Made by a program: the position numbers and the translations under genes
Part shown: piece by piece, positions 51,428-61,528 of the stretch
How the letters are laid out: every line of letters begins with the position of its first letter
Position numbering within the stretch: the stretch's first letter is position 1
Notes under the pieces: generated by a model
The model's input: only the letters and a program-made list of their open reading frames with translations
The model's database searches: none
Told to the model about the DNA's origin: nothing
Assembly: GCA_000612485.1 (NCBI GenBank)
Contig: CP007494.1
Location: 2,170,001-2,234,000, forward strand
Reading direction: 5' to 3'
Origin: Bordetella holmesii ATCC 51541
GTDB taxonomy: Bacteria > Pseudomonadota > Gammaproteobacteria > Burkholderiales > Burkholderiaceae_B
DNA: 64,000 bases

Positions 51428-52267
51428 TTACGGGGGCGGACCTTGCCGGCGAAGGGTCGAGGGCAGGGCAGGCAGAGACAGCGATCGCCGGGGCGCTGCG
51501 GCTGCAGGACGTTCGGCCAATTGGCTGGCCCAGTCCAACAGGCGCAGTTCGCCGTCGTGGTCCTCGGCCAGCGCCGACAGGCTCTCCACCCAGTCTCCAT
51601 CGTTGCAATAGAGTATCCCGTCGACGTCTCGCATGGCGGGCTTATGGATATGTCCGCAAATTACGCCATCCAGGCCTCGTCGTCTGGCCTCTGACGCCAG
51701 CGTCTGCTCGAAATCATCGATGAAGGCCACGGCGTTCTTGACTTTGTGCTTGAGATACTGCGATAGCGACCAATAGTGCAGGCCCATGCGGTGCCGCAGG
51801 CGATTGAAGTGACTATTGAGCCAGAGCGCCGTTTGGTAAAGGTTGTCGCCCAGGTGAGCCAGCCACTTGCTGTGCTGGATCACGCCGTAGAACTGGTCTC
51901 CATGGAGTACCAGCAGGCGGCGGCCATTGGCCGTGGTGTGAACGTCTTCGTCCAGGATTTCGATGTCGCCGAAGGCAAAGCCGACGAATTCGCGGGCGAA
52001 TTCATCATGATTGCCGGGCACGAAGATGACGCGGGTGCCGTTGCGCGCCTTGCGCAGGATGCGCTGCACGACGTCGTTATGGGCACGTGGCCAATGCCAA
52101 TGCTTGCGCAACTGCCAGCCGTCGACGATGTCGCCGACCAGGTAAAGCGTGTCGCAATCGTTATGCTCAAGAAAATCGAGCAGGAAGTCGGCTTTACAAC
52201 CTGCGCTGCCAAGGTGGACGTCGGATATCCACAAAGTGCGCCAATGCGTAGGGCGGATTTCGTTCAC
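51428..52267 (-). CDS. LpxH-like calcineurin-family phosphatase
   Basis: 279 residues. The two-metal phosphoesterase motifs are complete: LWISDVHLGS, YLVGDIVDGW, VPGNHDEF, VLHGDQFYG and ICGHIHKPAM. This pattern matches UDP-2,3-diacylglucosamine diphosphatase (LpxH-like) enzymes of lipid A synthesis and related enzymes; which one cannot be decided from sequence alone. The C-terminal 20 residues are a proline-rich tail. Start ATG 52267. Confidence 0.88.
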   Translation of the reverse strand: MNEIRPTHWRTLWISDVHLGSAGCKADFLLDFLEHNDCDTLYLVGDIVDGWQLRKHWHWPRAHNDVVQRILRKARNGTRVIFVPGNHDEFAREFVGFAFGDIEILDEDVHTTANGRRLLVLHGDQFYGVIQHSKWLAHLGDNLYQTALWLNSHFNRLRHRMGLHYWSLSQYLKHKVKNAVAFIDDFEQTLASEARRRGLDGVICGHIHKPAMRDVDGILYCNDGDWVESLSALAEDHDGELRLLDWASQLAERPAAAAPRRSLSLPALPSTLRRQGPPP

Positions 52268-52348
52268 GGCATTTTCCTCCTGACCTGACGGCCAGGCTAT
52301 GAAAACAGCCTCAGATGACGCCTGGATGAAAAAACAGTGACGAGGTGG

Positions 52349-52873
52349 TTACGCCTTGGCCTGCGCGGCACTCTCCAAGCGCGTTCCCAGCAATCGGTCA
52401 TGCAGGAACTGACCGTCAGGATCCAGCCAACTGGGGACAAAAATGGCAAACGGCGCGACTACGATAAACAGATCCATCGACGGCCAGCGGCTCATGCTCG
52501 AGGCCAGGGCGACCAGGCCGGCGGCAACCAACGGCAACGGCCATAGCAGCAGATACCGCCAGATCAGGGTCGGCAGGCCGGGAACGCGGCCATGGCGGTC
52601 GACCAATCGGATATGCCAGGTTTTCATGGGCAGGGTTTGCCCGTTGTGGCGCCAGCACAGAACGAAATACAGGCCCATGACCAGGAAAAGCCAGGCCTGA
52701 CGTGTATGCCGCAAGGCCAGTGCATGGCGGCTCTGCGTGAGCGTATCGAAAAGATAACCGGCCAGAAACACGACACCGAACAGAAGAACGCCTTCATACA
52801 TCATGCAGGCGAAGCGGCGCAGGCGGCTGGGCGTACTCGGCAGGGTTGCCGGGGCGGCGGTGATAGCGTTCAT
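52349..52873 (-). CDS. RDD-family membrane protein
   Basis: 174 residues. The RDD pattern is RLRRFACMMYEGVLLFGVVF at the start and MKTWHIRLVDRHGRVPGLPT in the middle, with three to four membrane segments. Function unknown; some members are transporters. IS copy 4 ends 69 bp upstream of the start. A -10-like CATAAT lies between them, so its own promoter may survive. Confidence 0.86.
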   Translation of the reverse strand: MNAITAAPATLPSTPSRLRRFACMMYEGVLLFGVVFLAGYLFDTLTQSRHALALRHTRQAWLFLVMGLYFVLCWRHNGQTLPMKTWHIRLVDRHGRVPGLPTLIWRYLLLWPLPLVAAGLVALASSMSRWPSMDLFIVVAPFAIFVPSWLDPDGQFLHDRLLGTRLESAAQAKA

Positions 52874-52945
52874 GGCTGTCTATTATGCAAGCCTTGCGCG
52901 GCCTCAATGGTTTTTTTGCAGCGCCGCCGCCGGATAAAAAAAGGT

Positions 52946-53179
52946 TCATCGAGGAATACCGGGGAATGCAGACCGGATCTTGAGGAAGAAGTACTCCTGA
53001 TCGCGGTAGCCGTAGGCGCGGCGCTTGATGACTTTGATGGTGTTGTTGATGCCCTCGACGATGCTGGTGTTGAGCCGGTGGCGACAGCGAGACAGAATCC
53101 CGTGCAGATAGGCTTTTAGCTTGAGCGCGAAGTGAGCCAAGGCGGCGATGCCGCTGCCCTGAGCCTGTTGCAGCCAGTG
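52946..53179 (-). pseudogene. Transposase copy 4, C-terminal fragment
   Basis: The last 77 or so codons of the IS1001-type transposase, including FALKLKAYLHGILSRCRHR and the normal stop. It is cut off from the N-terminal part by the IS407-group element and has no own start of note. Confidence 0.9.
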
Positions 53180-53195
53180 TGACCTGCCCCCAGAT

Positions 53196-53786
53196 TTAGT
53201 ACGGCACCGACATAGAGCCCAGGGGTAAAAGACCTTCTTTCTGATGAGCCTGCACGAATTGCGCCGGCGTTAAATATCCGAGCGCGCTGTGAGGCCGATC
53301 GGTGTTGTACTCGACTCGCCAGTTTTCGATCAAGCTTTTAGCCTGTCGCAGGGACAAGAACCAGTGCTCGTTAAGGCATTCGTCGCGGAACTTGCCGTTG
53401 AAACTTTCGATATAAGCGTTCTCCACCGGCTTACCCGGCCGAATAAACGACAGCTTTACGCCTGCTTGGTAGGCCCAGGCGTCCAAGGCTCTTCCGGCGA
53501 ACTCTGGCCCGTTGTCCACGGTAATAGATCGCGGCAGGCCACGCATCTCCGCCAGCCGTTGCAGCACCATGGCAACACGCAGTCCCGGCAACGACGTATC
53601 GACCTCGATGGCCAGGCATTCGCGAGTGTAGTCATCGACGATAGTCAAACAGCGGAATCGGCGGCCATAGGCTAGGCCGTCGGCCACAAAGTCCATTGAC
53701 CAACTCTGATTCGGCGCGATTGCCGCTGGGCGAACCACGCGCTCGGTCATTAATGTCCTGACCGCCTCGCGTTTGGCCTGCGGGCT
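53196..53786 (-). pseudogene. OrfB transposase of the IS407-group element, internally deleted
   Basis: The catalytic core is present: first Asp in NQSWSMDFVADGL, second in SITVDNGPEF, and Glu in NAYIESFNGKFRDECL, with 35 residues between the last two (DD35E). Upstream, SPQAKREAVRTLMTER joins directly to VVRPAAIAPNQSW. The helix-turn-helix region of about 100 residues that normally lies between these parts is absent, with the frame kept. Expression would need the usual -1 frameshift from orfA. Probably inactive. Confidence 0.85.
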
Positions 53787-53788
53787 GA

Positions 53789-54055
53789 CTACTTTCGGCT
53801 TAGCAGATCCTGAAGCGCCGCCTTGTCCAGCATCGACTCGGCCAACAGCTTCTTGAGCTTGTTGTTCTCCTGCTCCAGCTCCTTGAGCCTCTGAGCGTCC
53901 GACACCGTCATGCCACCGAACTTCGCCTTCCAGTTGTAGTACGTTGCCTCGGAGATTCCGTGCTTGCGGCACAACTCTGCGGGCTTGGCACCTGCATCGG
54001 CTTCCTTGAGCACGCCGATGATTTGCTCTTCCGTAAATCGTTTCTTCATTGCCAT
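53789..54055 (-). CDS. OrfA of the IS407-group element
   Basis: 88 residues: a helix-turn-helix (RFTEEQIIGVLKEADAGAKP, GISEATYYNWKAKFGG) and a leucine-zipper-like tail (LKELEQENNKLKKLLAESML). In IS3-family elements this protein joins OrfB by programmed frameshifting. It appears intact. Confidence 0.92.
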   Translation of the reverse strand: MAMKKRFTEEQIIGVLKEADAGAKPAELCRKHGISEATYYNWKAKFGGMTVSDAQRLKELEQENNKLKKLLAESMLDKAALQDLLSRK

Positions 54056-54113
54056 TCCTTTGGGAACGGACTCTACATCGATTTCGTACTAATCACGGGG
54101 AGCAGGTCAAGTG

Positions 54114-55100
54114 ATCCCATGCCTGGCGGGCGTAGCCGGGGTGTTGGTAGAACCACAGCTGTTTGAGCTCATCGCGCATCAGATAAGCGGTGAGCAAAGG
54201 CTGGTTGGCCTGGAGCAACTCGTCCAACTTTACCGATTGGCACGGATCGAGGTTTTTGCGATTGCGCAGCAGTAGCCAGCGACTGGACTTGAGCACTCGG
54301 CGGGCCGGCTTGTCGTGCCGCAACTGGTTCGCTTGGTCTACACGCACCCGGTCTATCACTTCACGGCCGTACTTGGCCACGACGTGGAACAGGTCGTAGA
54401 CGATCTCGGCGTTGGGGCAGTTGGCCTGGATCTCCAGCTCATAGGCCGTCGTCATGTCGATCGCTACGGCCCGGATCTGCTGGGCAACCCCAGTTGGCAG
54501 TTGTTCGAAGAAGGCTCTGGCCGTCTCGCGCGAGCGGCCATCACCGATCCATAGCACCTGACGGCGGATCGGATCGACAACGACCGTGGCATAACGATGG
54601 CCCTTGTGTAGAGCGAACTCGTCCATCGCTAGGTAGTGGATCTGGCTCCAGTCCGGCTCTTGGATCGCCCGTCGCAGCAGGGCCTTGTCCAGCGCCTTGA
54701 CCGTGTGCCAACCCAGTTGGAAGAAGCGCGCCACGGCCAGAATGTTGCTGGACTCAAGCAACTGGCTGACCGCCTCGGCCAGCCGGTCGGTCACTCGCTG
54801 GTAACGGCCCAGCCAGCTCAGCCTCTCCAGATGCGGTCCACCGCACTGCTCGCACCAGACCCGCCGACGCGGCACTACCAGCGTCACTCGCAGCGCCATT
54901 AGCGGCAGATCCCGCACCCGGCGCGTGGTCGTCTCATGCACCTGCCGACATCGGTTGCCGCAGTGCTCGCAGTGCATCGTTCGCGCTGAAGGCTTCAGGT
55001 AAATCGTGACCGTCCGGCTCTCACCTTCAGGCCACACGACCCGCTCCACCCGATAACCTTCCCACCCACCCAACCTCTCGATCGTCTTGCGGTCCAGCAT
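54114..55100 (-). pseudogene. Transposase copy 4, N-terminal part
   Basis: 329 codons from MLDRKTIERL to YARQAWDH, then lost at the IS407-group insertion (the frame stops inside it at 54093). One residue differs from the other copies (RRVLKSSRW instead of RRVIKSSRW). It lacks the C-terminus and is presumably inactive. Confidence 0.92.
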
Positions 55101-55182
55101 GATCCCGGCCTTGATCCTTGAAAAATCAAGGATCAAGCGTAACGGCAATCAAGCACGGCTCCACGCTATTCCGCGATGAACC

Positions 55183-55208
55183 AAAAAAAACCCGCCGGTT
55201 AGGGCGGG
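55183..55208 (-). terminator. Terminator of the 61-residue gene, target of IS copy 4
   Basis: On the - strand CCCGCC/GGCGGG with a 6-base loop is followed by 8 T that abut the IS. A second GGGGCT/AGCCCC stem lies just upstream. Confidence 0.88.
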
Positions 55209-55296
55209 TCTTAAAAGGGGCTTTGCAGCCCCCAAGGGGAAAACGGATAACAATTGCGAATTCGTTACTGCTCGACAACGACGGCGGGCTTGATGC

Positions 55297-55482
55297 TTAG
55301 GCTGCGGTGTGCGCGGCCGAGTCGGTCTTGCCAAACATTGCCTTGATGCCGTGACCCAGTTTGCGCAGCCCGTGAGCCAGAGCACGCAGGGGGTGCGGAC
55401 GGAATTGCTCTTCCATCGCCTGCAGCATCAGTTGGCGTTCCAGTTCGTCGGTCAGGCGATAGGTGTTGTTCAGGTTGATCAC
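55297..55482 (-). CDS. Small cationic protein of unknown function
   Basis: 61 residues. The N-terminal half is acidic and polar (RLTDELERQLMLQAMEEQFR). The C-terminal half is a basic amphipathic stretch (HPLRALAHGLRKLGHGIKAM). No family recognised. It is well supported as a gene: GGAGG lies 8 bases before ATG 55482, a consensus promoter with twin palindromes precedes it, and a clean terminator follows. The role is unknown. Confidence 0.8.
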   Translation of the reverse strand: MINLNNTYRLTDELERQLMLQAMEEQFRPHPLRALAHGLRKLGHGIKAMFGKTDSAAHTAA

Positions 55483-55518
55483 GGTAGCCTCCGTTAGGCT
55501 GACTTATGCTTCTGTCTA

Positions 55519-55559
55519 GGGTTAACCCGAATTATAGGGTTAACCCTAGGCTAATGCAA
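55519..55559 (-). promoter_or_regulatory. Strong promoter flanked by two GGGTTAACCC palindromes
   Basis: On the - strand, -35 TTGCAT (55559-55554) and -10 TATAAT (55536-55531) are 17 bp apart. GGGTTAACCC occurs at 55537-55546, in the spacer next to the -10, and at 55519-55528, just after it. The first lies in a 14-bp perfect palindrome. A dimeric repressor bound at both would block the promoter. Confidence 0.75.
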
Positions 55560-55714
55560 GCCTTGCCGTGATTCTGTGCAACATGCGCCTTGCTGGTGCT
55601 GATGATGCCCCATTTCGACGCCGCTGTGCCCGCCTGGGCACATTATTGTTGTGTCGTTACAGCAGTTTTACAACTTGCGCGGCTATCCCGCTCCGGTTTG
55701 CCACGCGTTCACGT

Positions 55715-57349
55715 CTAAAGCGGCGGATTTGCGCCGTCGCGATAGCTGGCGTGCACCAACTCGAAGGCGAACAACCGGCAGTCCAGCGAGCCGTTGTGCA
55801 GCGGGATGCGACGCACCGGCTTGAGGCGCATGCGCTGAGGCAGCTTCATGTCGCTGGAGATGACGTGGGCCTGCCAGCCTGCAAACTGGTGTTTGAGGCA
55901 GGCGGACCATTCGCGCCAGAATTCGTCGGCGATTTCCATGCGCTCGCCATAGGGCGGGTTGGTGACGATCCAACCCTGCTCGACAGGCGCCTGGACATGT
56001 CGCGCGTCGGCGACTTCGAAGCGGATGGTTTCGTCAGTAAGCCAGGCGCGCTCGGCGTTGGCACGAGCGAATTCGATAGCGCGTTCATCGATGTCGTAGC
56101 CGATGATGGGCGTTTCGAGCTGGGTGCGGATGCGGGAGCGGGCATCGTCCTTGAGGTCACGCCAGCGGCGCGCGTCATGCTGACGCATGCGCTCAAAACC
56201 GAAGGGGCGGGAAATGCCAGGAGGCACTCCCAAGGCTATCCAGGCCGCCTCGATCAGAATCGTGCCGCTGCCGCAGAACGGGTCTACCAGCGCAGCGGCC
56301 GGATCCCATCCGGCCAGAGCCAGCATCCCTGCGGCCAGATTTTCCCGCAGAGGCGCTTCGCCCTTGTCCAGACGCCAGCCGCGCTTGAACAATGATTCGC
56401 CGGAGGTGTCCAGATAGAGCGTGGCGTGAGTGCCTTCCATGAAAAGCTGCACGCGGGCGTCGGGACGCACGGTATCGATGCTTGGCCGTGCACCTTCGCG
56501 GTCACGCAGGCGGTCGCAAATGCCGTCCTTTACGCGCAGGTTGCAGTACTGCAGGCTGTGGACAGGGCTTTTGATGGCGGAGGTGTCCACGCGCAGGGTG
56601 TCTTCGGGGCCAAACCATCGCTCCCAAGGAACGCTGTAGGCAAGGTCGAGAAGTTCGTCCTCATGATTGAGGTCGCCCTGACCGACCTGCACCAGAATGC
56701 GGGTGGCCAGGCGCGAATAGAGATTCGCCCGCTGCACCCCTGACCAGTCGCTGGTAAAGGCACAGCCGGCACGGCCGGCGTGGGCATCATCAAAGCCCAG
56801 GGCCTGCATTTCCGCGGTCAATGCGTCTTCCAGGCCTTGAGGGCAGGGCGCATAACAACGGAACGTTTCTGCCTGACGGCCCTGGTGACGACGCTGGCGG
56901 TACGCCTGGGGCGTATCGATGGCGTGCCCGTCCTGCCCGTCGTGTTCCGGCTCGTCTTGCTGGCCCGCAAATACATCGTCCCAGTCGGGGGCCGGTGCGC
57001 CCTGGCGCGGTGTCTCGTCGCGCACCACTCCCATGCCGCTGCGGCGGCGGTTTTCGCCGGCGGTGTCATCGCCACGCGAATGCGTGCCGCGCTCAGCCGA
57101 GGCATAGCCCTGGGACCGGCGGCGCTGGAGCGGGCGCTCGGCATAGCCTGCATCGGCGTCGGGCCGTTGCACGGGCTGTTCGTTGCCGCGCGATTGCACA
57201 TGCGATGCCCGTTCGATCTGGGCGGCCTGCCGGGCCCGCGCACCGCTACGCTTGCGCCTGTTGGGTTCACTGGACTCGCTTTCAGGGGCGGCGGGTTTGG
57301 CTTTGATCGTCAGCGTCTTGCGCGGACGGTCATTTTCATCTTGGGACAT
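55715..57349 (-). CDS. rlmL: RlmL-type 23S rRNA guanine-N2 methyltransferase
   Basis: 544 residues. A disordered basic N-terminal extension of about 160 residues (rich in Arg, Gln and Glu) precedes a THUMP domain. The methyltransferase domain follows, with the SAM site VDPFCGSGTILIEAA and catalytic motif IVTNPPYGERM. This matches the N-terminal half of E. coli RlmKL, which makes m2G2445. The long extension is unusual in length but open throughout. Start ATG 57349. Confidence 0.88.
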   Translation of the reverse strand: MSQDENDRPRKTLTIKAKPAAPESESSEPNRRKRSGARARQAAQIERASHVQSRGNEQPVQRPDADAGYAERPLQRRRSQGYASAERGTHSRGDDTAGENRRRSGMGVVRDETPRQGAPAPDWDDVFAGQQDEPEHDGQDGHAIDTPQAYRQRRHQGRQAETFRCYAPCPQGLEDALTAEMQALGFDDAHAGRAGCAFTSDWSGVQRANLYSRLATRILVQVGQGDLNHEDELLDLAYSVPWERWFGPEDTLRVDTSAIKSPVHSLQYCNLRVKDGICDRLRDREGARPSIDTVRPDARVQLFMEGTHATLYLDTSGESLFKRGWRLDKGEAPLRENLAAGMLALAGWDPAAALVDPFCGSGTILIEAAWIALGVPPGISRPFGFERMRQHDARRWRDLKDDARSRIRTQLETPIIGYDIDERAIEFARANAERAWLTDETIRFEVADARHVQAPVEQGWIVTNPPYGERMEIADEFWREWSACLKHQFAGWQAHVISSDMKLPQRMRLKPVRRIPLHNGSLDCRLFAFELVHASYRDGANPPL

Positions 57350-57373
57350 ACGGGCAGGCCTTGGGCTAGGCTA

Positions 57374-57801
57374 TCAAAATGGTTTGAGGACGACGAGCGC
57401 CACCACCGCCACGAGCAGCAAGACGGGAACCTCGTTGAACCAGCGATAAAACTTGTGCGAGCGCTTGTTGCGCCCCTGTTCGAATTTGCGCAGCATCACT
57501 CCGCAGGCGTGATGGTAGCCGATGAGCAGCAGCACCAGAAACAGCTTCGCGTGCATCCAGCCGTTGCCCGGCCCACGCCAATACGGTAGCCAACGTACAG
57601 CCACAAACCCAGCAGGATCGCCGGCACGGCGATTATCGTCATGAAGCGGTACAGACGCCGGGCCATACCGAGCAAACAGCTCTGCGTTGCCGGATCTGAA
57701 TGCTGCGCGAGGTTGACGAAGATGCGCGGCAGATAGAACAGCCCCGCAAACCAGGAAACCACAAACACAATGTGGAAAGTCTTGACCCAGAGCATGTCCA
57801 T
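57374..57801 (-). pseudogene. hemJ: Protoporphyrinogen oxidase HemJ, frameshifted
   Basis: HemJ (UPF0093/CopD-like) oxidises protoporphyrinogen IX in haem synthesis. The start MLWVKTFHIVFVVSWFAGLF and YLPRIFVNLA is typical. After VGYRIGVG the frame is lost at about 57570, where a GGG run on the + strand has only 2 bases. The next frame continues PGNGWMHAKLFLVLLLIGYH to NEVPVLLLVAVVALVVLKPF. A 142-residue gene is one base short. Either haem synthesis uses another oxidase or the base loss is a sequence error. Confidence 0.85.
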
Positions 57802-57854
57802 GGTGCGCGCATCCTAATTCGAAAACACGCCATTGTAGGCGACAGTGGCCCCGC

Positions 57855-59315
57855 TCAGATCACGTAGAGGTCGACATACTCGTGTACCGGCATGGGGTGC
57901 AGTTGCTGTGCATCAAGCGACACCTCCAGGATGCGCTGTTGCTGGCGGGCCGGCAGCATTCGGGCCAGGTTGCGGCGGAACTTCTCCTCCAGCAATGGGA
58001 TGCCTTCGGCCCGGCGGCGGCGGTGGCCCAGCGGGTATTCGCAGATGACTTCGGGCAGTTTGCTGCCGTCATCGAGCTCCACGCTCAAGGCATTGGCGAT
58101 GGAGCGCTTGTCCGGATCGTGATAATCGCGTGTGAAGGTGGCGTCTTCAACGCAGGTAATGCGTGCGCGCAGCGCGTCGATGCGCGGGTCTGCAGCGGCC
58201 GAGTCCTCGTAGTCGGCCGCCGTCAGGCGTCCGAACAAAAGCGGCACGGCCACCATGTACTGGATACAGTGGTCGCGGTCGGCGGGATTATGCAGGGGCC
58301 CGGTCTTGTCAATGATGCGCAGGCAGGCCTCATGGGTGCGGATGGTGATCTGTTTGATATCCTGGGCCGAGCGCCCCATGGATTCAAGCTGCCGGTGTAT
58401 CTGCATGGCGTATTCGACGGCAGTCTGCGCGTGAAACTCGGCCGGGTAAGAGATTTTGAACAGGATGTTTTCCATGACATAGCTGCCGTAAGGCCGCTGA
58501 AGGCGCAGGGGCTGCCCCTTGAGTAGCACGTCATAGAATCCCCAGATCTTGGCCGTCAGGACGGTGGAATATCCCATTTCCCCCGTTCTGGCGATCAGGG
58601 CCAGGCGGACGGCGCGGCTGGTGGCATCGCCTGCTGCCCAACTTTTGCGGCTGCCGGTGTTGGGGGCGTGGCGGTAGGTACGCAGGCTTTGACCGTCCAC
58701 CCAGGCCAGGGAGATCGCATTGATGATTTCGTCGCGCGACAGGCCCAGCATCCGGGAGACCACGGCGGTGGAGGCTACCTTGACGAGAACGACATGGTCC
58801 AATCCGACCTTGTTGAAGGCATTTTCCAGCGCCAGGCAACCTTGGATCTCGTGTGCCTTGATCATGGCGAGGAGGACGTCGCGCATCACCAGGGCAGGCT
58901 TTCCTGCCGCGACGCCAGTGCGCGAGAGCCAGTCGGCCGTGGCCAGTATTGCGCCCAGGTTGTCCGAGGGGTGCCCCCACTCGGCTGCCAGCCAGGTGTC
59001 GTTGAAATCCAGCCAGCGGATCATGGCACCGATACTGAAGGCGGCTTGCACAGGGTCCAGTTGCAGGGAAGTGCCTGGCACTCTGGCGCCATGGGGAACA
59101 AGGGTGCCAGGCACGATGGGCCCGAGCAGCTTCTTGCACGCCGGGTATTCCAGTGCCTCCAGGCCGCAGCCCAGGGTATCGATCAGGCAGTTGCGTGCCG
59201 TGTCCAAGGCCAGAGGACTCTGGATGTCGTAGCCGATCACATAATCGGCGATCTCCGTCAGAACCTGGTCTGTCTGGATTCCGCTCGCAGGCGGTTGAGG
59301 TGACGTGGCAGACAT
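57855..59315 (-). CDS. prpD: 2-methylcitrate dehydratase
   Basis: 486 residues of the MmgE/PrpD family; dehydrates 2-methylcitrate to methylaconitate in propionate breakdown. Motifs: [20 protein letters not shown], the conserved [20 protein letters not shown], and [20 protein letters not shown]. Full length. It is the last of three prp genes on the - strand. No acnD-prpF pair is present, so this is the classical PrpD route. Confidence 0.95.
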   Translation of the reverse strand: MSATSPQPPASGIQTDQVLTEIADYVIGYDIQSPLALDTARNCLIDTLGCGLEALEYPACKKLLGPIVPGTLVPHGARVPGTSLQLDPVQAAFSIGAMIRWLDFNDTWLAAEWGHPSDNLGAILATADWLSRTGVAAGKPALVMRDVLLAMIKAHEIQGCLALENAFNKVGLDHVVLVKVASTAVVSRMLGLSRDEIINAISLAWVDGQSLRTYRHAPNTGSRKSWAAGDATSRAVRLALIARTGEMGYSTVLTAKIWGFYDVLLKGQPLRLQRPYGSYVMENILFKISYPAEFHAQTAVEYAMQIHRQLESMGRSAQDIKQITIRTHEACLRIIDKTGPLHNPADRDHCIQYMVAVPLLFGRLTAADYEDSAAADPRIDALRARITCVEDATFTRDYHDPDKRSIANALSVELDDGSKLPEVICEYPLGHRRRRAEGIPLLEEKFRRNLARMLPARQQQRILEVSLDAQQLHPMPVHEYVDLYVI

Positions 59316-59337
59316 AGAAGCAAAACCCCTATGTGTG

Positions 59338-59359
59338 GGCGGGGCCGGTCGGCCCCGCC
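59338..59359 (-). other. Hairpin between prpC and prpD
   Basis: GGCGGGGCC/GGCCCCGCC, a perfect 9-bp stem with a 4-base loop, without a T-run. It may stabilise the upstream mRNA or weaken prpD expression. Confidence 0.6.
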
Positions 59360-59370
59360 GGGTCAGAGAG

Positions 59371-60561
59371 TTACTTGCGTTTTTCGATCTGCACGAACTT
59401 CAGATTTTCCGGTCCGGTGTAATTGGCAGTGGGCCGGATGATCTTGTTGTCGATGCGCTGCTCGATGATATGAGCCGACCAGCCGGCCGTGCGCGCGATG
59501 ACGAACAGCGGCGTGAACATGGCGGTGGGCACACCCATCATGTGATAGCTGACCGCCGAGAACCAGTCCAGGTTGGGGAACATTTTTTTGATGTCCCACA
59601 TGACCGTCTCCAGGCGCTCGGCAATGTCGAACATCTTGGTGCTGCCCGCTTTTTTGGAAAGCTTGCGGGCGACTTCCTTGATGACCTTGTTGCGCGGATC
59701 GGAAATGGTGTAGACCGGATGGCCGAAGCCGATGATGACTTCCTTGTTGTCGACCCGCTTGCGGATATCGGCCTCTGCCTCCTCGGGCGAGTCATAGCGC
59801 TTCTGGACGTCGAACGCGACTTCGTTGGCGCCGCCATGCTTAGGGCCGCGCAGAGCACCGATGGCACCGGTGATGGCCGAATACATGTCGGATCCCGTGC
59901 CAGCAATCACGCGGCTGGTGAAGGTCGACGCATTGAATTCATGCTCTGCGTAAAGGATGAGCGAGGTGTGCATGGCGCGGACCCATTCGTCGCTGGGTTT
60001 CTGGCCGTGAAGCAGGTGCAGGAAGTGGCCGCCAATGCTGTCGTCATCGGTTTGGACGTCGATGATGCGGCCATTGTGGCTGTAGTGGTACCAGTACAGC
60101 AGGGCAGAACCGAGATTGGCCATCAGGCGGTCGGCGATATCGCGGGCCCCCGGGGTGTTGTGATCGTCTTTTTCGGGCAGTACACAACCCAGCACGGACA
60201 CGGCCGTGCGCATCACGTCCATGGGGTGGCTGGCGGCGGGCAGTGACTCCAGGGCAGTCTGCAGGTGGGCGGGCAGGCCGCGCAACGAACGCAGCTTTTC
60301 CTTATAGGCCTTCAACTCGGCCTTGGTGGGCAGTTTGCCGTGCACCAACAGGTGGGCGATTTCTTCGAATTCAGCCGTATCGGCGAAATCGAGAATGTCG
60401 TAGCCACGATAGTGCAGATCATTGCCGGTGCGGCCGACCGTGCACAGCGCCGTGTTGCCCGCGACGACCCCTGAAAGGGCCACGGATTTCTTGGGTTTGA
60501 AGCCAGCTTTCTCTTCGGTTTGCGCCGCCGCGGGCGCTGCCTTTTTCTGCGAGGTGCTCAT
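59371..60561 (-). CDS. prpC: 2-methylcitrate synthase
   Basis: 396 residues from ATG 60561 ([20 protein letters not shown]). Citrate-synthase fold; joins propionyl-CoA and oxaloacetate. Active-site segments are [35 protein letters not shown] and [32 protein letters not shown] near the N-terminus is typical of PrpC. It lies between prpB and prpD in the same direction. Confidence 0.95.
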   Translation of the reverse strand: MSTSQKKAAPAAAQTEEKAGFKPKKSVALSGVVAGNTALCTVGRTGNDLHYRGYDILDFADTAEFEEIAHLLVHGKLPTKAELKAYKEKLRSLRGLPAHLQTALESLPAASHPMDVMRTAVSVLGCVLPEKDDHNTPGARDIADRLMANLGSALLYWYHYSHNGRIIDVQTDDDSIGGHFLHLLHGQKPSDEWVRAMHTSLILYAEHEFNASTFTSRVIAGTGSDMYSAITGAIGALRGPKHGGANEVAFDVQKRYDSPEEAEADIRKRVDNKEVIIGFGHPVYTISDPRNKVIKEVARKLSKKAGSTKMFDIAERLETVMWDIKKMFPNLDWFSAVSYHMMGVPTAMFTPLFVIARTAGWSAHIIEQRIDNKIIRPTANYTGPENLKFVQIEKRK

Positions 60562-60634
60562 GTCTCTCGTTCTCCTTTCGATGGAACAGACATAGACGAA
60601 ACCGATCCGGTCCGATTGGCCGGACCGGTACGCT

Positions 60635-61528
60635 TTACTTCGTTTTGTCCTTGGCAAACAGCGAGTCCAACTGCGACTCGTAGGCGTGGTAGCCGATACG
60701 GTCGTAGAGCTCGTCGCGGGTCTGCATCAAGTCCAGCACGTTCTTCTGGTGTCCGTCTCGGCGAATGGCCTCGTAGACGGATTCGGCCGCTTTGTTCATG
60801 GCGCGGAAGGCAGACAAGGGGTAGAGAACCATGCCTACGTCGGCGCTCTTGAGCTCGTCGACAGTGAACAGCGGCGTCTTGCCGAATTCGGTAATGTTGG
60901 CGAGCACCGGCACTTTTACCGCATCGACGAAGCGGCGATAGGTGGCCAGGTCATATGCCGCTTCGGCAAAAATGCCGTCGGCGCCAGCTTCGACGCAAGC
61001 CAGCGCGCGTTCGATGGCTGCATCCACGCCATGGGAGGCGATCGCGTCGGTGCGGGCGATCAGGAAGAAATCATCGTCGGTGCGGGCATCAGCTGCGGCT
61101 TTGACACGATCGGCCATTTCTGCCGTGCTGACGATTTCTTTGCAGGGCCGATGGCCGCAACGCTTGGCTCCGACCTGGTCTTCGATGTGGCAGGCAGCCG
61201 CGCCAAATTTGATCAGGCTTTTGACGGTGCGCCCGATATTGAAGGCAGAGGGGCCAAAGCCGGTATCGATGTCGACCAGCAGGGGGAGATCACAGACATC
61301 CGTAATGCGTCGCACGTCGGTGAGCACGTCATCGAGGGTATTGATGCCCAGATCGGGCAGCCCGAGCGAACCCGCCGCTACACCACCGCCTGAGAGATAG
61401 ATGGCGCGGTAGCCCGCCCGCTTGGCCAGCAGAGCGTGGTTGGCGTTGATGGCGCCGATGATCTGCAGCGGTTGTTCTTCGGTCAAGGCGCGGCGAAAGA
61501 GGGCGCCGGGCGATGCAGGTCTGGACAT
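60635..61528 (-). CDS. prpB: Methylisocitrate lyase
   Basis: 297 residues from ATG 61528 ([20 protein letters not shown]). It splits 2-methylisocitrate to pyruvate and succinate. The magnesium site is [10 protein letters not shown] and the catalytic cysteine lies in [13 protein letters not shown]. First gene of the prpBCD run; the 190 bp upstream, before mdh ends, would hold its promoter. Confidence 0.95.
   Translation of the reverse strand: MSRPASPGALFRRALTEEQPLQIIGAINANHALLAKRAGYRAIYLSGGGVAAGSLGLPDLGINTLDDVLTDVRRITDVCDLPLLVDIDTGFGPSAFNIGRTVKSLIKFGAAACHIEDQVGAKRCGHRPCKEIVSTAEMADRVKAAADARTDDDFFLIARTDAIASHGVDAAIERALACVEAGADGIFAEAAYDLATYRRFVDAVKVPVLANITEFGKTPLFTVDELKSADVGMVLYPLSAFRAMNKAAESVYEAIRRDGHQKNVLDLMQTRDELYDRIGYHAYESQLDSLFAKDKTK

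Larger units (their letters stand above)
53180..54109 (-). mobile_element. Shortened IS407-group (IS3 family) element inside IS copy 4
   Basis: 930 bp with terminal repeats TGACCTGCCCCC and TGACCTGCTCCC, and a 4-bp target duplication AGTG (53176-53179 and 54110-54113), as in the IS407 group. Full IS407-type elements are about 1.2 kb. The missing 300 bp or so correspond to the N-terminal region of OrfB. Confidence 0.9.
52943..55182 (-). mobile_element. IS1001-like insertion sequence, copy 4, interrupted
   Basis: Same ends as the other copies (52943 and 55182), flanked by A runs of 7 (52936-52942) and 8 (55183-55190). It is 2240 bp because a 930-bp IS407-group element plus a 4-bp duplication was inserted. 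Removing these gives 1306 bp, the standard length. Confidence 0.94.
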
